Shown piece by piece: positions 38,239 through 46,634 of a stretch of DNA of 64,000 nt. The notes below the pieces were generated by a model. The model saw nothing but the letters and a program-made list of their open reading frames with translations, had not been told where the DNA came from and did not search any database. Position 1 is the stretch's first letter. Every line of letters begins with the position of its first letter. The stretch spans positions 4,479,001 through 4,543,000 of the forward strand of contig NZ_CP029551.1 in the NCBI RefSeq assembly GCF_003173735.1, in the 5' to 3' direction. This DNA comes from Methylobacterium radiodurans. Its GTDB lineage: Bacteria; Pseudomonadota; Alphaproteobacteria; Rhizobiales; Beijerinckiaceae. A program made the position numbers and the translations under genes.

Positions 38239-38679
38239 TTGGGGCCTCTGCGTCGCTGTTCGGCGGGCCTCCTGCTCGGAGGTGCGGTGGCGTTGCTCGC
38301 CGCCGCCCCCGCGCGGGCGGATCTGCGCCTATGCAACCTCACGCCCAGCAAGGTCGGAATCGCGCTGGGCTACCGCGACCCGCAGGGCTGGGTGACCGAG
38401 GGCTGGTGGGATCTGGCGCCCAAGGGCTGCGAGACCCTGCTGCGCGGCTCTCTGGCCGCGCGCTTCTACTACGTGTTCGCGGTCGACTACACGCGCGGCG
38501 GCGAGTGGAGCGGGCGCTCGCTGATGTGCACCCGCGACTCGGAATTCACCATCCGGGGCGTCGAGGACTGCCTCGCCCGCGGCTACGACCGCAACGGCTT
38601 CTTCGAGGTCGATACCGGCGAGCAGAAGAGCTGGACTATCCAGCTCACGGATCCGAACCAGCCGGCGGCGCAACCCTGA
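38239..38679 (+). CDS. Exported DUF1036 family protein
   Basis: A signal peptide (about residues 1-27, ending in APARA) is followed by a compact domain with RLCNLTPSKVGIALGYRDP, GWWDLAPKGCETLL, and FYYVFAVDYTRGG; this is the DUF1036 family, which is common in alphaproteobacteria. No ATG is available in frame before the signal. The TTG at 38239, four bases after the kinase stop, gives the complete signal peptide (the GTG at 38287 would cut it away). The gene is likely co-transcribed with the kinase gene. Function unknown. Confidence 0.8.
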   Translation: MGPLRRCSAGLLLGGAVALLAAAPARADLRLCNLTPSKVGIALGYRDPQGWVTEGWWDLAPKGCETLLRGSLAARFYYVFAVDYTRGGEWSGRSLMCTRDSEFTIRGVEDCLARGYDRNGFFEVDTGEQKSWTIQLTDPNQPAAQP

Positions 38680-38835
38680 AGAGGGCCGGCCCGCAGACGA
38701 CCTGCCGGGCCCGGAATCGGAGTGCCGCCATCCGAGCCGTGCCATCTCCGGGCCCGTGACGGCACGAACTGAGCCTGCGGCGCTCACGCAACTGTGTGGT
38801 GGTCCGTCCTCGCGCGGTTCCTAGATAAGAACCAA

Positions 38836-38851
38836 CGTGATGCAGGTCACG
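38836..38851. promoter_or_regulatory. CRP/FNR-type site upstream of the cytochrome c gene
   Basis: CGTGA (38836-38840), a six-base spacer, then TCACG (38847-38851) form a perfect two-fold site like those bound by CRP/FNR regulators, where the E. coli CRP core is TGTGA-N6-TCACA. The adjacent GTCACGTGAC adds a second palindrome. It lies 178 bases before the cytochrome start, in a 349-base gap that holds no gene. Which regulator binds cannot be told. Confidence 0.45.
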
Positions 38852-39028
38852 TGACGCAAACTTGGAGCCTGTTGGTCTTAGCGATCGGCAGGCTTTCTCT
38901 TGCGGTTTGCGCGTGCATCACGGTCCATCGTGCGAACACGAAGGCGTGAGCACGAACAGGGGAAAGACTTTCCGGCGAAAGACTGCGCCGTATCTTCGGT
39001 CTGTCTGTCAGAATATCGGAGGAACCCT

Positions 39029-39394
39029 ATGCGCTCTCACATGCTCGGCGCCGCCCTGCTGCTGATTCTGCCGCTATCGGCCCACGCCCAGGAGGCCGGC
39101 GACGCGGCGGCCGGCGAGAAGGCGTTCGCGCCCTGCAAGGCCTGCCACAACTTCGAGAAGAACGGCGTCGGACCGGACCTGAAGGGCGTCGTCGGCCGCA
39201 AGGCGGGCACCTATGAGGGCTACACCTACTCGGCCGCCCTGAAGAACTCGGGCCTGACCTGGGACGAGGCCAACCTGCACGAGTGGCTGAAGAATCCGAA
39301 GGCTAAGGTGCCCGGGACCAAGATGATCTTCCAAGGCTACCCGGACGACAAGAAGATCAACGACGTGATCGCGTATTTGAAGACGAAGAGCTGA
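39029..39394 (+). CDS. Periplasmic class I c-type cytochrome
   Basis: A 121-residue protein. The signal peptide (residues 1-20) ends after SAHA. The mature part has the heme-binding CKACH (C-x-x-C-H) and a downstream methionine in GTKMIFQGYPDDKK as probable sixth ligand, and ends VIAYLKTKS, a classic cytochrome c2/c550 fold. It would shuttle electrons in the periplasm. In methylotrophs similar cytochromes take electrons from the methanol oxidation chain to the oxidase; no mxa genes are near, so the role is open. The ATG at 39029 is preceded by GGAGGAACCC. Confidence 0.92.
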   Translation: MRSHMLGAALLLILPLSAHAQEAGDAAAGEKAFAPCKACHNFEKNGVGPDLKGVVGRKAGTYEGYTYSAALKNSGLTWDEANLHEWLKNPKAKVPGTKMIFQGYPDDKKINDVIAYLKTKS

Positions 39395-39421
39395 GCCGGG
39401 CGCCGCGTAACGGCACCCGGC
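39395..39421 (+). terminator. Terminator after the cytochrome c gene
   Basis: GCCGGGCGCCG (39395-39405) pairs with CGGCACCCGGC (39411-39421) with one mismatch and a five-base loop. It begins at the stop codon, and GGGTTTT follows ten bases later. Confidence 0.65.
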
Positions 39422-39478
39422 CGCGTGACCGGGTTTTGATTTCTCGGCTCAGTTTGTCCTGATTCGGGAGCACGTACT

Positions 39479-39592
39479 GGAGCGCTCTCCGCCGAATTGG
39501 GTGCCGGTTCGGCGGAAGGGAGCGCGTCAAAACAATGACTGAGTGCCCTCCCTGATTGCCCCGCGATCGGGAAGCGCACCCAGGGCATCACT
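39479..39592 (+). repeat. Copy 1 (degenerate) of an interspersed 100-base repeat
   Basis: GAGCGCTCTCCGCCGAATTG, then GGTGCCGGTTCGGC, GAGCGCGTCAAAACAATGACT and a weak terminal stem (GATTGCCCCGCGATCGGGAA) align with the sequence at 44522-44625. The terminal hairpin is broken here. It lies in a gap of 379 bases between the cytochrome and regulator genes. Such elements are probably non-coding and scattered over the chromosome. Confidence 0.65.
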
Positions 39593-39660
39593 GCAATGGG
39601 TTCGCTTGGGCGGGGAGAGTGCCCATGTGGGCTGGATGCGACGCTTTGGATTCGCCGACG

Positions 39661-39758
39661 CACGGTAGTGGCGCCGCATCGCCACCCGCTACGAGAAGCG
39701 GGCGACCAACGACTTCGCCACGGTCACTCTCGGCATGACCATGCTTTGGCTCACGTGA
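39661..39758 (+). pseudogene. C-terminal remnant of an IS5-family transposase
   Basis: The frame reads WRRIATRYEKRATNDFATV, then LGMTMLWLT and a stop. IS5-type DDE transposases commonly end with RRIATRYDK...A...LxxxxLWL. Nothing upstream supplies the rest of the enzyme, and a stop codon precedes the segment in frame, so this is a short fossil. Confidence 0.5.
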
Positions 39759-39773
39759 GTCTGCAGAGACGTC

Positions 39774-40166
39774 CTAGGCCGCAGAGGTGTGGTCTCGCTC
39801 TCGGGCATCGTAGCGTGCCTGAGCCGCGCTCAATTCACCGATGTTCCGGAACACCCACATGCCGAGCGCCTGGACGGGTTCGGCCAGCGATAGGCCGAGC
39901 GGGGTCAACTCGTAATCCACGCGCGGCGGGATCGATGGCGTGACCGTCCGGCTGACGAGGCCGTCGCGCTCCAAGTTGCGCAGCGTCAAGGTCAGCATCC
40001 GCTGCGAGATGTCCTCGATCCCGCGCTTGAGTTCGCTGAAACGCTGCGAGCGCTCGCGCAACATCATGATGACAAGCACGCTCCACTTGTCGCCGAGGCG
40101 AGAAAGCACTTGAGATACTTTCATGCACTCCGGTGAATGGGCATCGACGGGCTTGGTATCACTCAT
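39774..40166 (-). CDS. HxlR-type winged-helix transcriptional regulator
   Basis: A 130-residue DNA-binding protein. The HxlR pattern is clear: CMKVSQVLSRLGDKWSVLVIMMLRE, RFSELKRGIEDISQRMLTLTLRNLERDGL, and VDYELTPLGLSL. The ATG at 40166 gives MSDTKPVDAHSPEC. The single cysteine at the usual position (Cys14) is typical of redox- or aldehyde-sensing members such as HypR/YodB. It is divergent from an azoreductase gene, the normal target arrangement for this family, so it probably represses that gene and senses electrophiles or quinones. Confidence 0.88.
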   Translation of the reverse strand: MSDTKPVDAHSPECMKVSQVLSRLGDKWSVLVIMMLRERSQRFSELKRGIEDISQRMLTLTLRNLERDGLVSRTVTPSIPPRVDYELTPLGLSLAEPVQALGMWVFRNIGELSAAQARYDARERDHTSAA

Positions 40167-40223
40167 GTAACCTTGGTATCCTTCTTGTGCCGTCTTGCGG
40201 GGCCTTTTAGGTCGAATATCATA

Positions 40224-40248
40224 ACCGGGTAACGAATAGGAACCCGGT
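40224..40248. promoter_or_regulatory. Putative HxlR operator before the azoreductase gene
   Basis: ACCGGGT (40224-40230) and ACCCGGT (40242-40248) form an exact inverted repeat, spaced by 11 bases, six bases before the azoreductase ATG and 58 bases from the regulator start. Two direct CTTGGTATC copies lie inside and just before the regulator start (near 40152 and 40172). A repressor site shared by both genes is a fair inference. Confidence 0.45.
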
Positions 40249-40254
40249 ACCACG

Positions 40255-40872
40255 ATGAAACTCCTGCACATCGACACGAGCATTCTCGGGGCGAATTCCG
40301 TCTCGCGGGAACTCACGGCGCTGATCGTCGGACGCCTGACCACGGGAGCGGGGTCCGAGGTCACCTACCGCGACCTGTCGGCCGGCGACCTGCCGCACCT
40401 CACGCCGGCCACCCTGCCCAGCGCCCATCCGGCCTCCGCCATGGCCGGTCCTCTCGACTCCGCGGGGCAGGCCGCCCGCGCGGAGAGCGACCGGGTGCTG
40501 GAGGAGTTTCTCGCCGCCGACATCGTCGTGATCGGCGCACCGATGTACAACTTCACGATCCCGTCCCAGCTCAAGAGCTGGATCGACCGCATCCTCGTAC
40601 CCGGCAAGACCTTCCGGTACGGTGCGAATGGGGCGGAAGGCCTCACCGGCGGTAAGCGGGTCATCGTGGCGGTGGCGCGCGGCGGCTTCTACGGACCTGA
40701 GACGGGCGCCGTCTCGGCCGAGCATGCCGAGAGCTACCTGCGCTCGGCGCTGGCTTTCGTCGGTATCACCGCGCCGGAGTTCGTCGTGGCCGAGGGCCTC
40801 GCCGCGGGCGAGCACAACAAGGCGCAGGCCCTGACCTCGGCCCGCGCCGCCGTGCAGCAGCTCGCCGCCTGA
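40255..40872 (+). CDS. azoR: FMN-dependent NADH azoreductase (AzoR/quinone reductase family)
   Basis: A flavodoxin-fold quinone and azo-dye reductase of 205 residues in the cytoplasm. Typical blocks are [18 protein letters not shown] (phosphate loop), [23 protein letters not shown] (the PMYNF FMN site), and [22 protein letters not shown]. It protects against quinone electrophiles by two-electron reduction. It is divergently placed from an HxlR regulator. The ATG at 40255 follows AGGAACCCGGTACC. A DoxX gene follows after 50 bases. Confidence 0.93.
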   Translation: MKLLHIDTSILGANSVSRELTALIVGRLTTGAGSEVTYRDLSAGDLPHLTPATLPSAHPASAMAGPLDSAGQAARAESDRVLEEFLAADIVVIGAPMYNFTIPSQLKSWIDRILVPGKTFRYGANGAEGLTGGKRVIVAVARGGFYGPETGAVSAEHAESYLRSALAFVGITAPEFVVAEGLAAGEHNKAQALTSARAAVQQLAA

Positions 40873-40922
40873 ACCCCGCCAACCCATCCTCCTCCAGCTC
40901 CACTCCGGAACGGTCTTCTCCC

Positions 40923-41324
40923 ATGTCTCAGACCCTCGCCACCCCCGCCGCCCCGTCGCGCGGCATGACCATCCTCGCCTGGTCCCTGCAGATCGTGCTC
41001 GCGCTCGTGTTCCTGGCCGCCGGCGGCGCCAAGCTCGCGGGCATCCCGATGATGGTTCAGGTCTTCGACCTCGTCGGCGTCGGGCAGTGGTTCCGCATCG
41101 TCACGGGGCTCATCGAGGTTGCGGGCGCAATCGCGCTGCTGATCCCCACCTATGCCGGCCTCGCCGCGTTGTTGCTCGGTTGCACGATGGTCGGTGCGGT
41201 GCTGGCCCACCTGACGGTCCTGCCGACGCCAGCGGCGCCCGCCGTGTTCCTGCTGCTCCTCTGCGCCCTGCTGGCTCTGCTGCGTCGTAACCAGATCGCC
41301 GCGGTCGCGAACCGCGGCCGCTGA
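40923..41324 (+). CDS. DoxX-family membrane protein
   Basis: A 133-residue membrane protein with four predicted helices. The pattern ALVFLAAGGAKLAGIPMMVQVFDLVGVGQWFRIVTGLIEVAGAIALL is the DoxX motif (GxxKL near helix one, GLxEV near helix two). DoxX proteins are often linked to quinone or thiol redox functions. It follows azoR directly and may be part of the same stress operon. Exact activity is unknown. Confidence 0.85.
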   Translation: MSQTLATPAAPSRGMTILAWSLQIVLALVFLAAGGAKLAGIPMMVQVFDLVGVGQWFRIVTGLIEVAGAIALLIPTYAGLAALLLGCTMVGAVLAHLTVLPTPAAPAVFLLLLCALLALLRRNQIAAVANRGR

Positions 41325-41386
41325 CCGGCGGTCGGCGTAGCAGCCGCCGGCTACGCCGACATGCGCCGGACCGGAGAAGCGAGATC

Positions 41387-41878
41387 ATGTTCGACCGACA
41401 TCGATGGCCTGGTGGACGGGCCATCCTGGGGATCATGGCCTGCCTCTCGGCCGGGATGTGGGCTGCCGCACCGACGGCCTCGCCGACCCGCGCCGCCGCA
41501 GCACCGGCACGTCACCACCGCATCGTCTACCACGTCAGCAGCAACGATCAGCCCACGATGCAGCGGGCCCTCGGAACCGCCGACAACGCCCTCAAGCATT
41601 ACCGGAGCCGCGGCGAGACGGCGCGCATCGAGATCGTCGCCAATGGCGGCGGCGTTCACATGATGCGGTCCGATACGACGCCGGTCGGTCCGATGCTGCA
41701 GTACATGCGCAGCACCTACCCGGACCTGGTTCTGACCGCTTGCGGCCTCACCCGGACGATCATGGAAACCAATGAGGCGTGGACCGTCCCCCTCCTCGAA
41801 GGGATCGGTGTCGTGACCGTTGGCCTCGTGCGGGTGGTGGAACTCCAGGAGGAGGGCTATGCCTATGTCAAACCCTGA
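41387..41878 (+). CDS. Exported DsrE/DsrF-like protein
   Basis: A 163-residue protein with an N-terminal signal region (residues 1-38, AILGIMACLSAGMWAAAPTA). The mature part reads RIVYHVSSNDQ, GTADNALKHY, IEIVANGGGVHMM, and LVLTACGLTRTIMETN, which is the DsrE/DsrF fold that carries sulfur on cysteine (here the Cys of TACG). The 3' end overlaps the thioredoxin-like gene start by 20 bases, so both act together, probably in periplasmic sulfur or thiol handling. Confidence 0.7.
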   Translation: MFDRHRWPGGRAILGIMACLSAGMWAAAPTASPTRAAAAPARHHRIVYHVSSNDQPTMQRALGTADNALKHYRSRGETARIEIVANGGGVHMMRSDTTPVGPMLQYMRSTYPDLVLTACGLTRTIMETNEAWTVPLLEGIGVVTVGLVRVVELQEEGYAYVKP

Positions 41879-42497
41879 CGCGGGGCGGTTGACACGTCGG
41901 GCCTTCGCCGCGGGCGCCCTGTCTACGATCACCCTCTCATCGCCGACCGCCGCGCTGCCGCTCCTCAGGGGCCAGCGGAAGCAGTTCGTGCACTTCGAGC
42001 CGCAGCCGTCGATGCAGCCTCTCCGGCTTCGCGATCTCGCCGGCCGCACGGCCACCCTCGCGGCTGCGAAGCGCGAGGCGATGCGCCTGTACGTGTGGGC
42101 GACTTGGTGTCCGTCCTGCCCGGTCGAGCTGCCGCGGCTCGCGCGGGAGCAGGCCGCGATTGCGGCCCGCGGCGTTGGCGTCGTCGCCGTCAGCATCGAC
42201 ACCGTATCGACGGTCGTGATCTCCACCTACCTGCAGCGGCACGGGGCCGGCGGGCTACGGGTGCTCCACGACCCTGCGGCAGCGACCCTGCGGGCGGGCC
42301 AGCCCGACGGAACGGCCTCGCCGTTCCAAAGCTGGTCGATGCCGCTGACCTTCGCCGTCGACCGAGCCGCGCGCGTGCGGGGCTACATCGCCGGCGGCTT
42401 CGACTGGCTGAAACCGGACAGCTTGGCGTTCCTCGACGTCCTGGCCGCTCAGGCTCCACCGGCGCCGTTCCACGCGATGCCGAGCCGGTCGGGTTAG
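41859..42497 (+). CDS. Exported thioredoxin-like (TlpA/ResA family) protein
   Basis: A 212-residue protein with a signal that contains LTRRAFAAGAL (twin-arginine-like). The thioredoxin fold follows, with active site WATWCPSCPVELP, a C-P-S-C pair instead of CxPC variants of ordinary thioredoxin. The cis-proline region is WSMPLTFAVD. Such proteins reduce cytochrome c or disulfides in the periplasm. AGGAGGAGG precedes the ATG at 41859; a second ATG six bases later is possible. It overlaps the DsrE-like gene and ends the redox group. Confidence 0.82.
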   Translation: MPMSNPDAGRLTRRAFAAGALSTITLSSPTAALPLLRGQRKQFVHFEPQPSMQPLRLRDLAGRTATLAAAKREAMRLYVWATWCPSCPVELPRLAREQAAIAARGVGVVAVSIDTVSTVVISTYLQRHGAGGLRVLHDPAAATLRAGQPDGTASPFQSWSMPLTFAVDRAARVRGYIAGGFDWLKPDSLAFLDVLAAQAPPAPFHAMPSRSG

Positions 42498-42691
42498 GCT
42501 CCTCCTTGACCGGTTCGGCCGGTGCGCCGGGTCCTAATCCCAGACGAGGCTGCGCGGCAGAAAAACTAACAGTTAACTTGCGAGAGCAACGCAAAGTGAA
42601 GTCCTGGTTTACGTTCGTATGACGAGATGGTGGCACCGTCGCGCTTGGGGGCAGCGCTCGGATCTATGTTTGAGTCCCATGGTGGGCCGTC

Positions 42692-44383
42692 ATGAAGTTG
42701 TTCAGCAACCTCAATCTGGTATCAAAAATTGCAATTCCGACGCTGCTGATTGTTTCTGTTGCGGCGGGAATGGTCTTCCTGGCGCGTTCTAACCTGCAAA
42801 CACTCGATCATAACACACAGCAGATCGTGGACGTCAGCGCTGCGCGCGCAGTTCTTGCCCTTCAGATGTCGAACGCTGTCGATGAGGCTGCGATCAAGGA
42901 AAAGAATATCATCATCGAGACGGATGATGCGCGCATGAAGGTGCAAGCGAACGAGTACAAGGAGGAGCGCCAGAAGGCGTACGCCGCCATCGAGCGGCTG
43001 ATCGCACTGGCCGACACGCCTGAGCGCAGGTCTACAAACGAGGGCATCAAACGCTTGATGGGCGACTACTTCGCCGCAATCGACAGGGTGATAGCCTTAG
43101 GGCTGAAGAACGAGAACGAAGCTGCTGCCAAGATCTCGAACAACGCAAGCCGCGACGCCCGCAGGAAGTTGGTCGAAGTTGTGGGAAAGCGGGTTGAGAC
43201 GAACTTGCGGGATCTCAGCATTGCCAAGCAAAAGGCGTCAGAAATCGCTGCCTCTGCCACGCAGACCCTGGTGATCACCGCCATCTGCGGTCTCCTGATC
43301 GCCGTCATCCTGCTCGCGGGCATTGTGGTTTTCGGCGTGACGCGTCCTCTGAACGCCATGGAAGGCGCGATGAGCCGCTTGGCTGCCGGTGATCTTGAGG
43401 TGGCGGTCAGCGGCACCGAACGGAGGGATGAGGTCGGCTCGCTGGCCCGCTCGCTTCAGGTATTTAAGAACAATGCCATCCAGGCGCGCGCGATGGCTGC
43501 GGCGCAAGAGGCCGAGAACCAAGCCAAGATGCGGCGTGCCAACTTGCTCGATGACCTCACCAAAAGCTTCGAGCGGAGCGTTTCGGTGCTGACGCAAGGG
43601 CTGGCCGGCGCCGCCACTGAGATGGAAGCGACTGCTCGCTCCATGACCGCGACTGCCCACGAGACGAGTCAGCAGAGCGTGACCGTAGCCGGTGCGGCTC
43701 AGCAAACCTCGGCCAACGTGCAGACCGTGGCCGCCGCCAGCGAGGAGATGTCGGCGTCGGTGACGGAGATCGTGCAGCAGGTCAGCCAGTCGGCGCAGAT
43801 CGCCGGCCGCGCCGTGGATACGGCGCGGCAGACCGACGCGACGGTGCAGAGACTTGCTGGCACGGCCGAGCGCATCACCACAGCGGTGTCGCTGATCTCG
43901 CAGATCGCGGGTCAGACCAATCTGCTCGCGCTGAACGCCACCATCGAGGCGGCGCGTGCCGGAGAGGCGGGGCGCGGCTTTGCGGTTGTCGCCACGGAGG
44001 TGAAGGAGTTGGCGGGTCAGACCTCCCGGGCGACGGGCGAGATCGGTGAGCGCATCGCGGAGATCCAGGCGGCGACGCAGGAGGCGGTCGCCGACATCCA
44101 GCAGATCAGCCGGGTGATCGGCGAGATGTCCACCTACGCGGCGAGCATCGCGGCGGCCATGGAGGAGCAGGGGGCGGCAACCCAGGAGATCACGCGCAAC
44201 GTGCAGCAGGCGGCGCAAGGCACGGAGTTGGTGACCCGCAACATCGGATCGGTGCAGGCGGGCGCCGGCCAGACGAGCGCGGCAGCCTCGCAGGTGCTGA
44301 GCGCGGCGCAGGAGCTTGCCCGGCACTCGGAAGGCCTCACCCGCGAGGTCTCCACCTTCTTGGCTGGCGTGAAGGCGGCTTGA
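42692..44383 (+). CDS. Methyl-accepting chemotaxis protein
   Basis: A chemoreceptor of 563 residues. Two membrane helices (about 12-30 and 190-212) bracket a four-helix periplasmic sensor domain. HAMP follows (about 213-266, [20 protein letters not shown]), then the long coiled signalling domain with the conserved tip [26 protein letters not shown] (in separate halves) and [14 protein letters not shown]. It signals ligand state to CheA/CheW in the cytoplasm. No che genes adjoin. A C-terminal receptor tail for CheR is not visible. GC is somewhat lower at the 5' third of the gene. Confidence 0.94.
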   Translation: MKLFSNLNLVSKIAIPTLLIVSVAAGMVFLARSNLQTLDHNTQQIVDVSAARAVLALQMSNAVDEAAIKEKNIIIETDDARMKVQANEYKEERQKAYAAIERLIALADTPERRSTNEGIKRLMGDYFAAIDRVIALGLKNENEAAAKISNNASRDARRKLVEVVGKRVETNLRDLSIAKQKASEIAASATQTLVITAICGLLIAVILLAGIVVFGVTRPLNAMEGAMSRLAAGDLEVAVSGTERRDEVGSLARSLQVFKNNAIQARAMAAAQEAENQAKMRRANLLDDLTKSFERSVSVLTQGLAGAATEMEATARSMTATAHETSQQSVTVAGAAQQTSANVQTVAAASEEMSASVTEIVQQVSQSAQIAGRAVDTARQTDATVQRLAGTAERITTAVSLISQIAGQTNLLALNATIEAARAGEAGRGFAVVATEVKELAGQTSRATGEIGERIAEIQAATQEAVADIQQISRVIGEMSTYAASIAAAMEEQGAATQEITRNVQQAAQGTELVTRNIGSVQAGAGQTSAAASQVLSAAQELARHSEGLTREVSTFLAGVKAA

Positions 44384-44403
44384 TCACACAGCCTGCGCAT
44401 TTC

Positions 44404-44437
44404 GGCCCGCTCGGCTCATAGCCGCGGCGGGCCTTTT
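44404..44437 (+). terminator. Rho-independent terminator after the chemoreceptor gene
   Basis: GGCCCGC (44404-44410) pairs with GCGGGCC (44427-44433), with an inner CGGCT/AGCCG stem, and is followed by TTTT. It lies 21 bases past the stop. Confidence 0.8.
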
Positions 44438-44521
44438 CGGGGACATATCGCAGGGTCGCGAGCGCTGAGGCTCAAATCATGGAGAGCAACGAGCCGGTCG
44501 CTTAGATCGTGGTCGCGATCT

Positions 44522-44625
44522 AGAGCGCTCTCCGCCGAAGTGGATGCCGGTTCGGCGCAAGAGAGCGCGTCAAAGCAACGACTTAGAGCCGTTCCCGATT
44601 GCAACGCGATCGGGAACGGCTCTAA
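44522..44625 (+). repeat. Copy 2 of the interspersed repeat, with an intact 17-base-pair hairpin
   Basis: The unit starts GAGCGCTCTCCGCCGAAGTG like the copy at 39479. It ends with a perfect stem: TTAGAGCCGTTCCCGAT (44583-44599), a nine-base loop, and ATCGGGAACGGCTCTAA (44609-44625). The region to 44757 has a further common element (AGAGCATGATCTTTAG) but no gene. Confidence 0.7.
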
Positions 44626-44756
44626 GCGACCCAGTCCGGTCAAACTCCAAAGGGGCATTCCTATCGCACGATGCCGTTTCTCCAAGAGCATGATCTTTAG
44701 TTCCAGCATTTCGTGGGATGGGTTCGACCTGGAGAAACGTTGCTCGACGGACGATG

Positions 44757-45254
44757 CTCTGCAGAGAGCTTCGAACGGGGTGAGGCGGCGCAGGGTCTTC
44801 AGGCGGCGGGCGAAGTTGTAGGCGCTGACGCGGTCGGCCAGGTGAGCACGACGTTGCGCGTGGCTGACGTCGTGGTCGCGTTTGACGGTCGCGTGCTTGA
44901 ATCGTGCGGTTCATTCGTTCGACCTGACCGCTTCGTCCAGGGATGGCGCGGCTTGGTCAGACGATGGTCGATACCATTGCGGGCGCAGGCAAGCTCGAAG
45001 CTGTCGGCTCGGAAGGTCTCACCGGCTGCGATGGCCTCCTTGACGATGGGGCGGCCGAGGCAAGGTTGCCGGGTGAGCACCGTGTGCCTCTGGTCGGGCA
45101 CGGCCTCGACGAGATGGCGACGAGCAGGTCGAGCCGCCCTTGGGCCGTGCGAACCTCGGCCAGATCGATGTGGCGCTGCCCTGAAGAACCCGGCCCATAG
45201 CCCGTCCCTTCACTCGGGCGTGGTGAGTGCACCATCAAACCCTGAGATCAAACA
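44757..45254 (-). mobile_element. Defective IS481-type element, internally deleted and 3'-truncated
   Basis: Read on the minus strand, the element begins at 45254 with TGTTTGATCTCAGGG, then MGRVLQGSAT joined directly to HIDLAEVRTAQG: about 100 transposase residues are gone. It resumes with IVKEAIAAGETFRADSFELAC and ARNGIDHRLTKPRHPW, then frameshifts through NRTIQ, AYNFARRLKTLR and LTPFEALC. It stops at a breakpoint at 44757 without the last 20 residues. A second copy with the same large deletion is at 52157. This copy also lacks 27 bases between two CCCGGCAACC direct repeats that the other retains. It sits in arsC. Confidence 0.8.
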
Positions 45255-45474
45255 GCGAATTCGTCCCAAGATTTCGCGCGCAGCCCCTCGGTCGGGTAGT
45301 CGCTCTGGCGCAGGGTCTGAAGCGTCCTCGGATGGGGCTCGCCCTTCGGCTGGCTGCCGGCCAAGAAGGCGAGAAGCGACTCGCCCCATCCTCGTTGAGC
45401 ATGGACTCGCCCAGGATCGAGCGGGCCGAGTTCCCGGCGCACAGGAACAGGACGTTGTAGACCCGCTCAGGCAT
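45255..45474 (-). pseudogene. arsC: Truncated arsenate reductase gene (low-molecular-weight phosphatase type)
   Basis: The N-terminus MPERVYNVLFLCAGNSARSI has the phosphatase loop C-x5-R of the ArsC/LMW-PTPase family. A frame change follows (the second frame continues AGSQPKGEPHPRTLQ and EGLRAKSWDEFA), and the gene is cut by the IS481 element right after that point. Both the frameshift and the insertion destroy it. The start overlaps the arsR stop by eight bases, so arsR and arsC once formed one operon. Confidence 0.82.
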
Positions 45475-45826
45475 GGGGAGCTTCCCCGGCAGGGCAAACG
45501 CAAGCGGACAGGGCGGCGACGGCCGGGGCGCAGACCTCGGGCCGGCCTTGGCAGCAGTCGCGCATCAAAAAGGCGATCAGATCGGATAGGCCGGCGTAGG
45601 CGGCGCTGTAGATGATCGACTTGCCCTCGCGGCGGGAGGCGATCAGGCCGGCGTGCGAGAGTTCTTTCAGGTGGAAGGACAGATTGGTGCTCGCGACCCC
45701 GACCTCGATCGCCAGCGCCCCCGCGGCAAGGCCGTCCGGACCGGCGGTGACGAGGGCGCGCACGATCCGGAGCCGGTGCTCCTGGCCGAGGGCCGCGAAC
45801 GCCGCGAGGGCTTGCCGTTCGTCCAT
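45467..45826 (-). CDS. arsR: ArsR-family arsenic-responsive repressor
   Basis: A 119-residue winged-helix repressor. The fold is seen in AAFAALGQEHRLRIVRALV, LAIEVGVASTNLSFHLKEL (recognition helix), and GLIASRREGKSIIY. A C-terminal RDCCQGRPEVC places several cysteines for As(III) binding. The ATG at 45826 was chosen as the family start; a longer frame to 45895 would run through the operator. It is divergent from arsH, and the short gap holds an inverted repeat. Confidence 0.9.
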   Translation of the reverse strand: MDERQALAAFAALGQEHRLRIVRALVTAGPDGLAAGALAIEVGVASTNLSFHLKELSHAGLIASRREGKSIIYSAAYAGLSDLIAFLMRDCCQGRPEVCAPAVAALSACVCPAGEAPHA

Positions 45827-45845
45827 CAATTGTCCACTATCATTA

Positions 45846-45865
45846 CAACATATCAAATTTTGTTG
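45846..45865. promoter_or_regulatory. Putative ArsR operator
   Basis: CAACATATCAAATTTTGTTG has CAACA and TGTTG ends with an AT-rich centre, in the 61-base gap between arsR and arsH. The AT content contrasts with the surroundings. ArsR-type repressors bind such inverted AT-rich sites and could control both divergent genes. Confidence 0.55.
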
Positions 45866-45887
45866 AAGCGTAGAGGAAGAGGACGTC

Positions 45888-46634
45888 TTGGACAAGCCCC
45901 AGCAGCCGTTCGCCGATGGGATCCCGAACCTCTCCGAGGCGCACTTCGAGGTGCCGATCGTCGAGCAGCTACAGGTGACGGCGGCGCTCTCCCACGCGCC
46001 GCGCTTCCTGATCCTCTACGGTTCGCTGCGAGAGCGCTCGTTCAGCCGGTTCCTGGCCTACGAGGCGGCCCGGCTCCTGGAGGCGATGGGCGGCGAGGTC
46101 AGAATCTTCCACGCCCACGGCCTGCCGCTGCCCGACGACGCGACGGCCGACCACCCGAAGGTGCAGGAGCTTCGGCAACTCTCGATCTGGTCGGAGGGGC
46201 AGGTTTGGGTCAGCCCGGAGCGGCACGGCAACTTGACCGGCGTCATGAAGAGCCAGGTCGACTGGCTGCCGCTGAGCGAGGGTTCGGTGCGGCCGACGCA
46301 GGGGCGCACGCTCGCGGTGATGCAGGTCTCGGGCGGATCGCAGAGCTTCAATGCCGTGAACAGCCTGCGGCTGCTGGGGCGCTGGATGCGGATGATCACC
46401 ATCCCGAACCAGTCCTCGGTGCCGATGGCTTACAAGGAGTTCGACGACGCCGGCCGCATGAAGCCGGGCCCACTGTACGACCGGGTCGTGGACGTCTGCG
46501 AGGAACTGGTGAAGTTCACCCTGCTGACCCGGGGGCGGGCCGACCACCTCGTCGACCGCTACTCCGAGCGGAAGGAGCGCCAACCCGACCGGCTCAAGGC
46601 AGTCGCTGCCGACATCGGGTTCGTGAAGCGATAG
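45888..46634 (+). CDS. arsH: ArsH NADPH-dependent FMN reductase
   Basis: A 248-residue flavin reductase that oxidises trivalent methyl- and aryl-arsenicals and is widespread in ars operons. Blocks include [44 protein letters not shown] and [14 protein letters not shown], then [11 protein letters not shown]. The start is a TTG at 45888 with GAGGAAGAGG before it; no ATG fits. It is intact and divergent from arsR. A transporter gene (arsB/acr3) is not in the window, and arsC beside it is dead. Confidence 0.93.
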   Translation: MDKPQQPFADGIPNLSEAHFEVPIVEQLQVTAALSHAPRFLILYGSLRERSFSRFLAYEAARLLEAMGGEVRIFHAHGLPLPDDATADHPKVQELRQLSIWSEGQVWVSPERHGNLTGVMKSQVDWLPLSEGSVRPTQGRTLAVMQVSGGSQSFNAVNSLRLLGRWMRMITIPNQSSVPMAYKEFDDAGRMKPGPLYDRVVDVCEELVKFTLLTRGRADHLVDRYSERKERQPDRLKAVAADIGFVKR

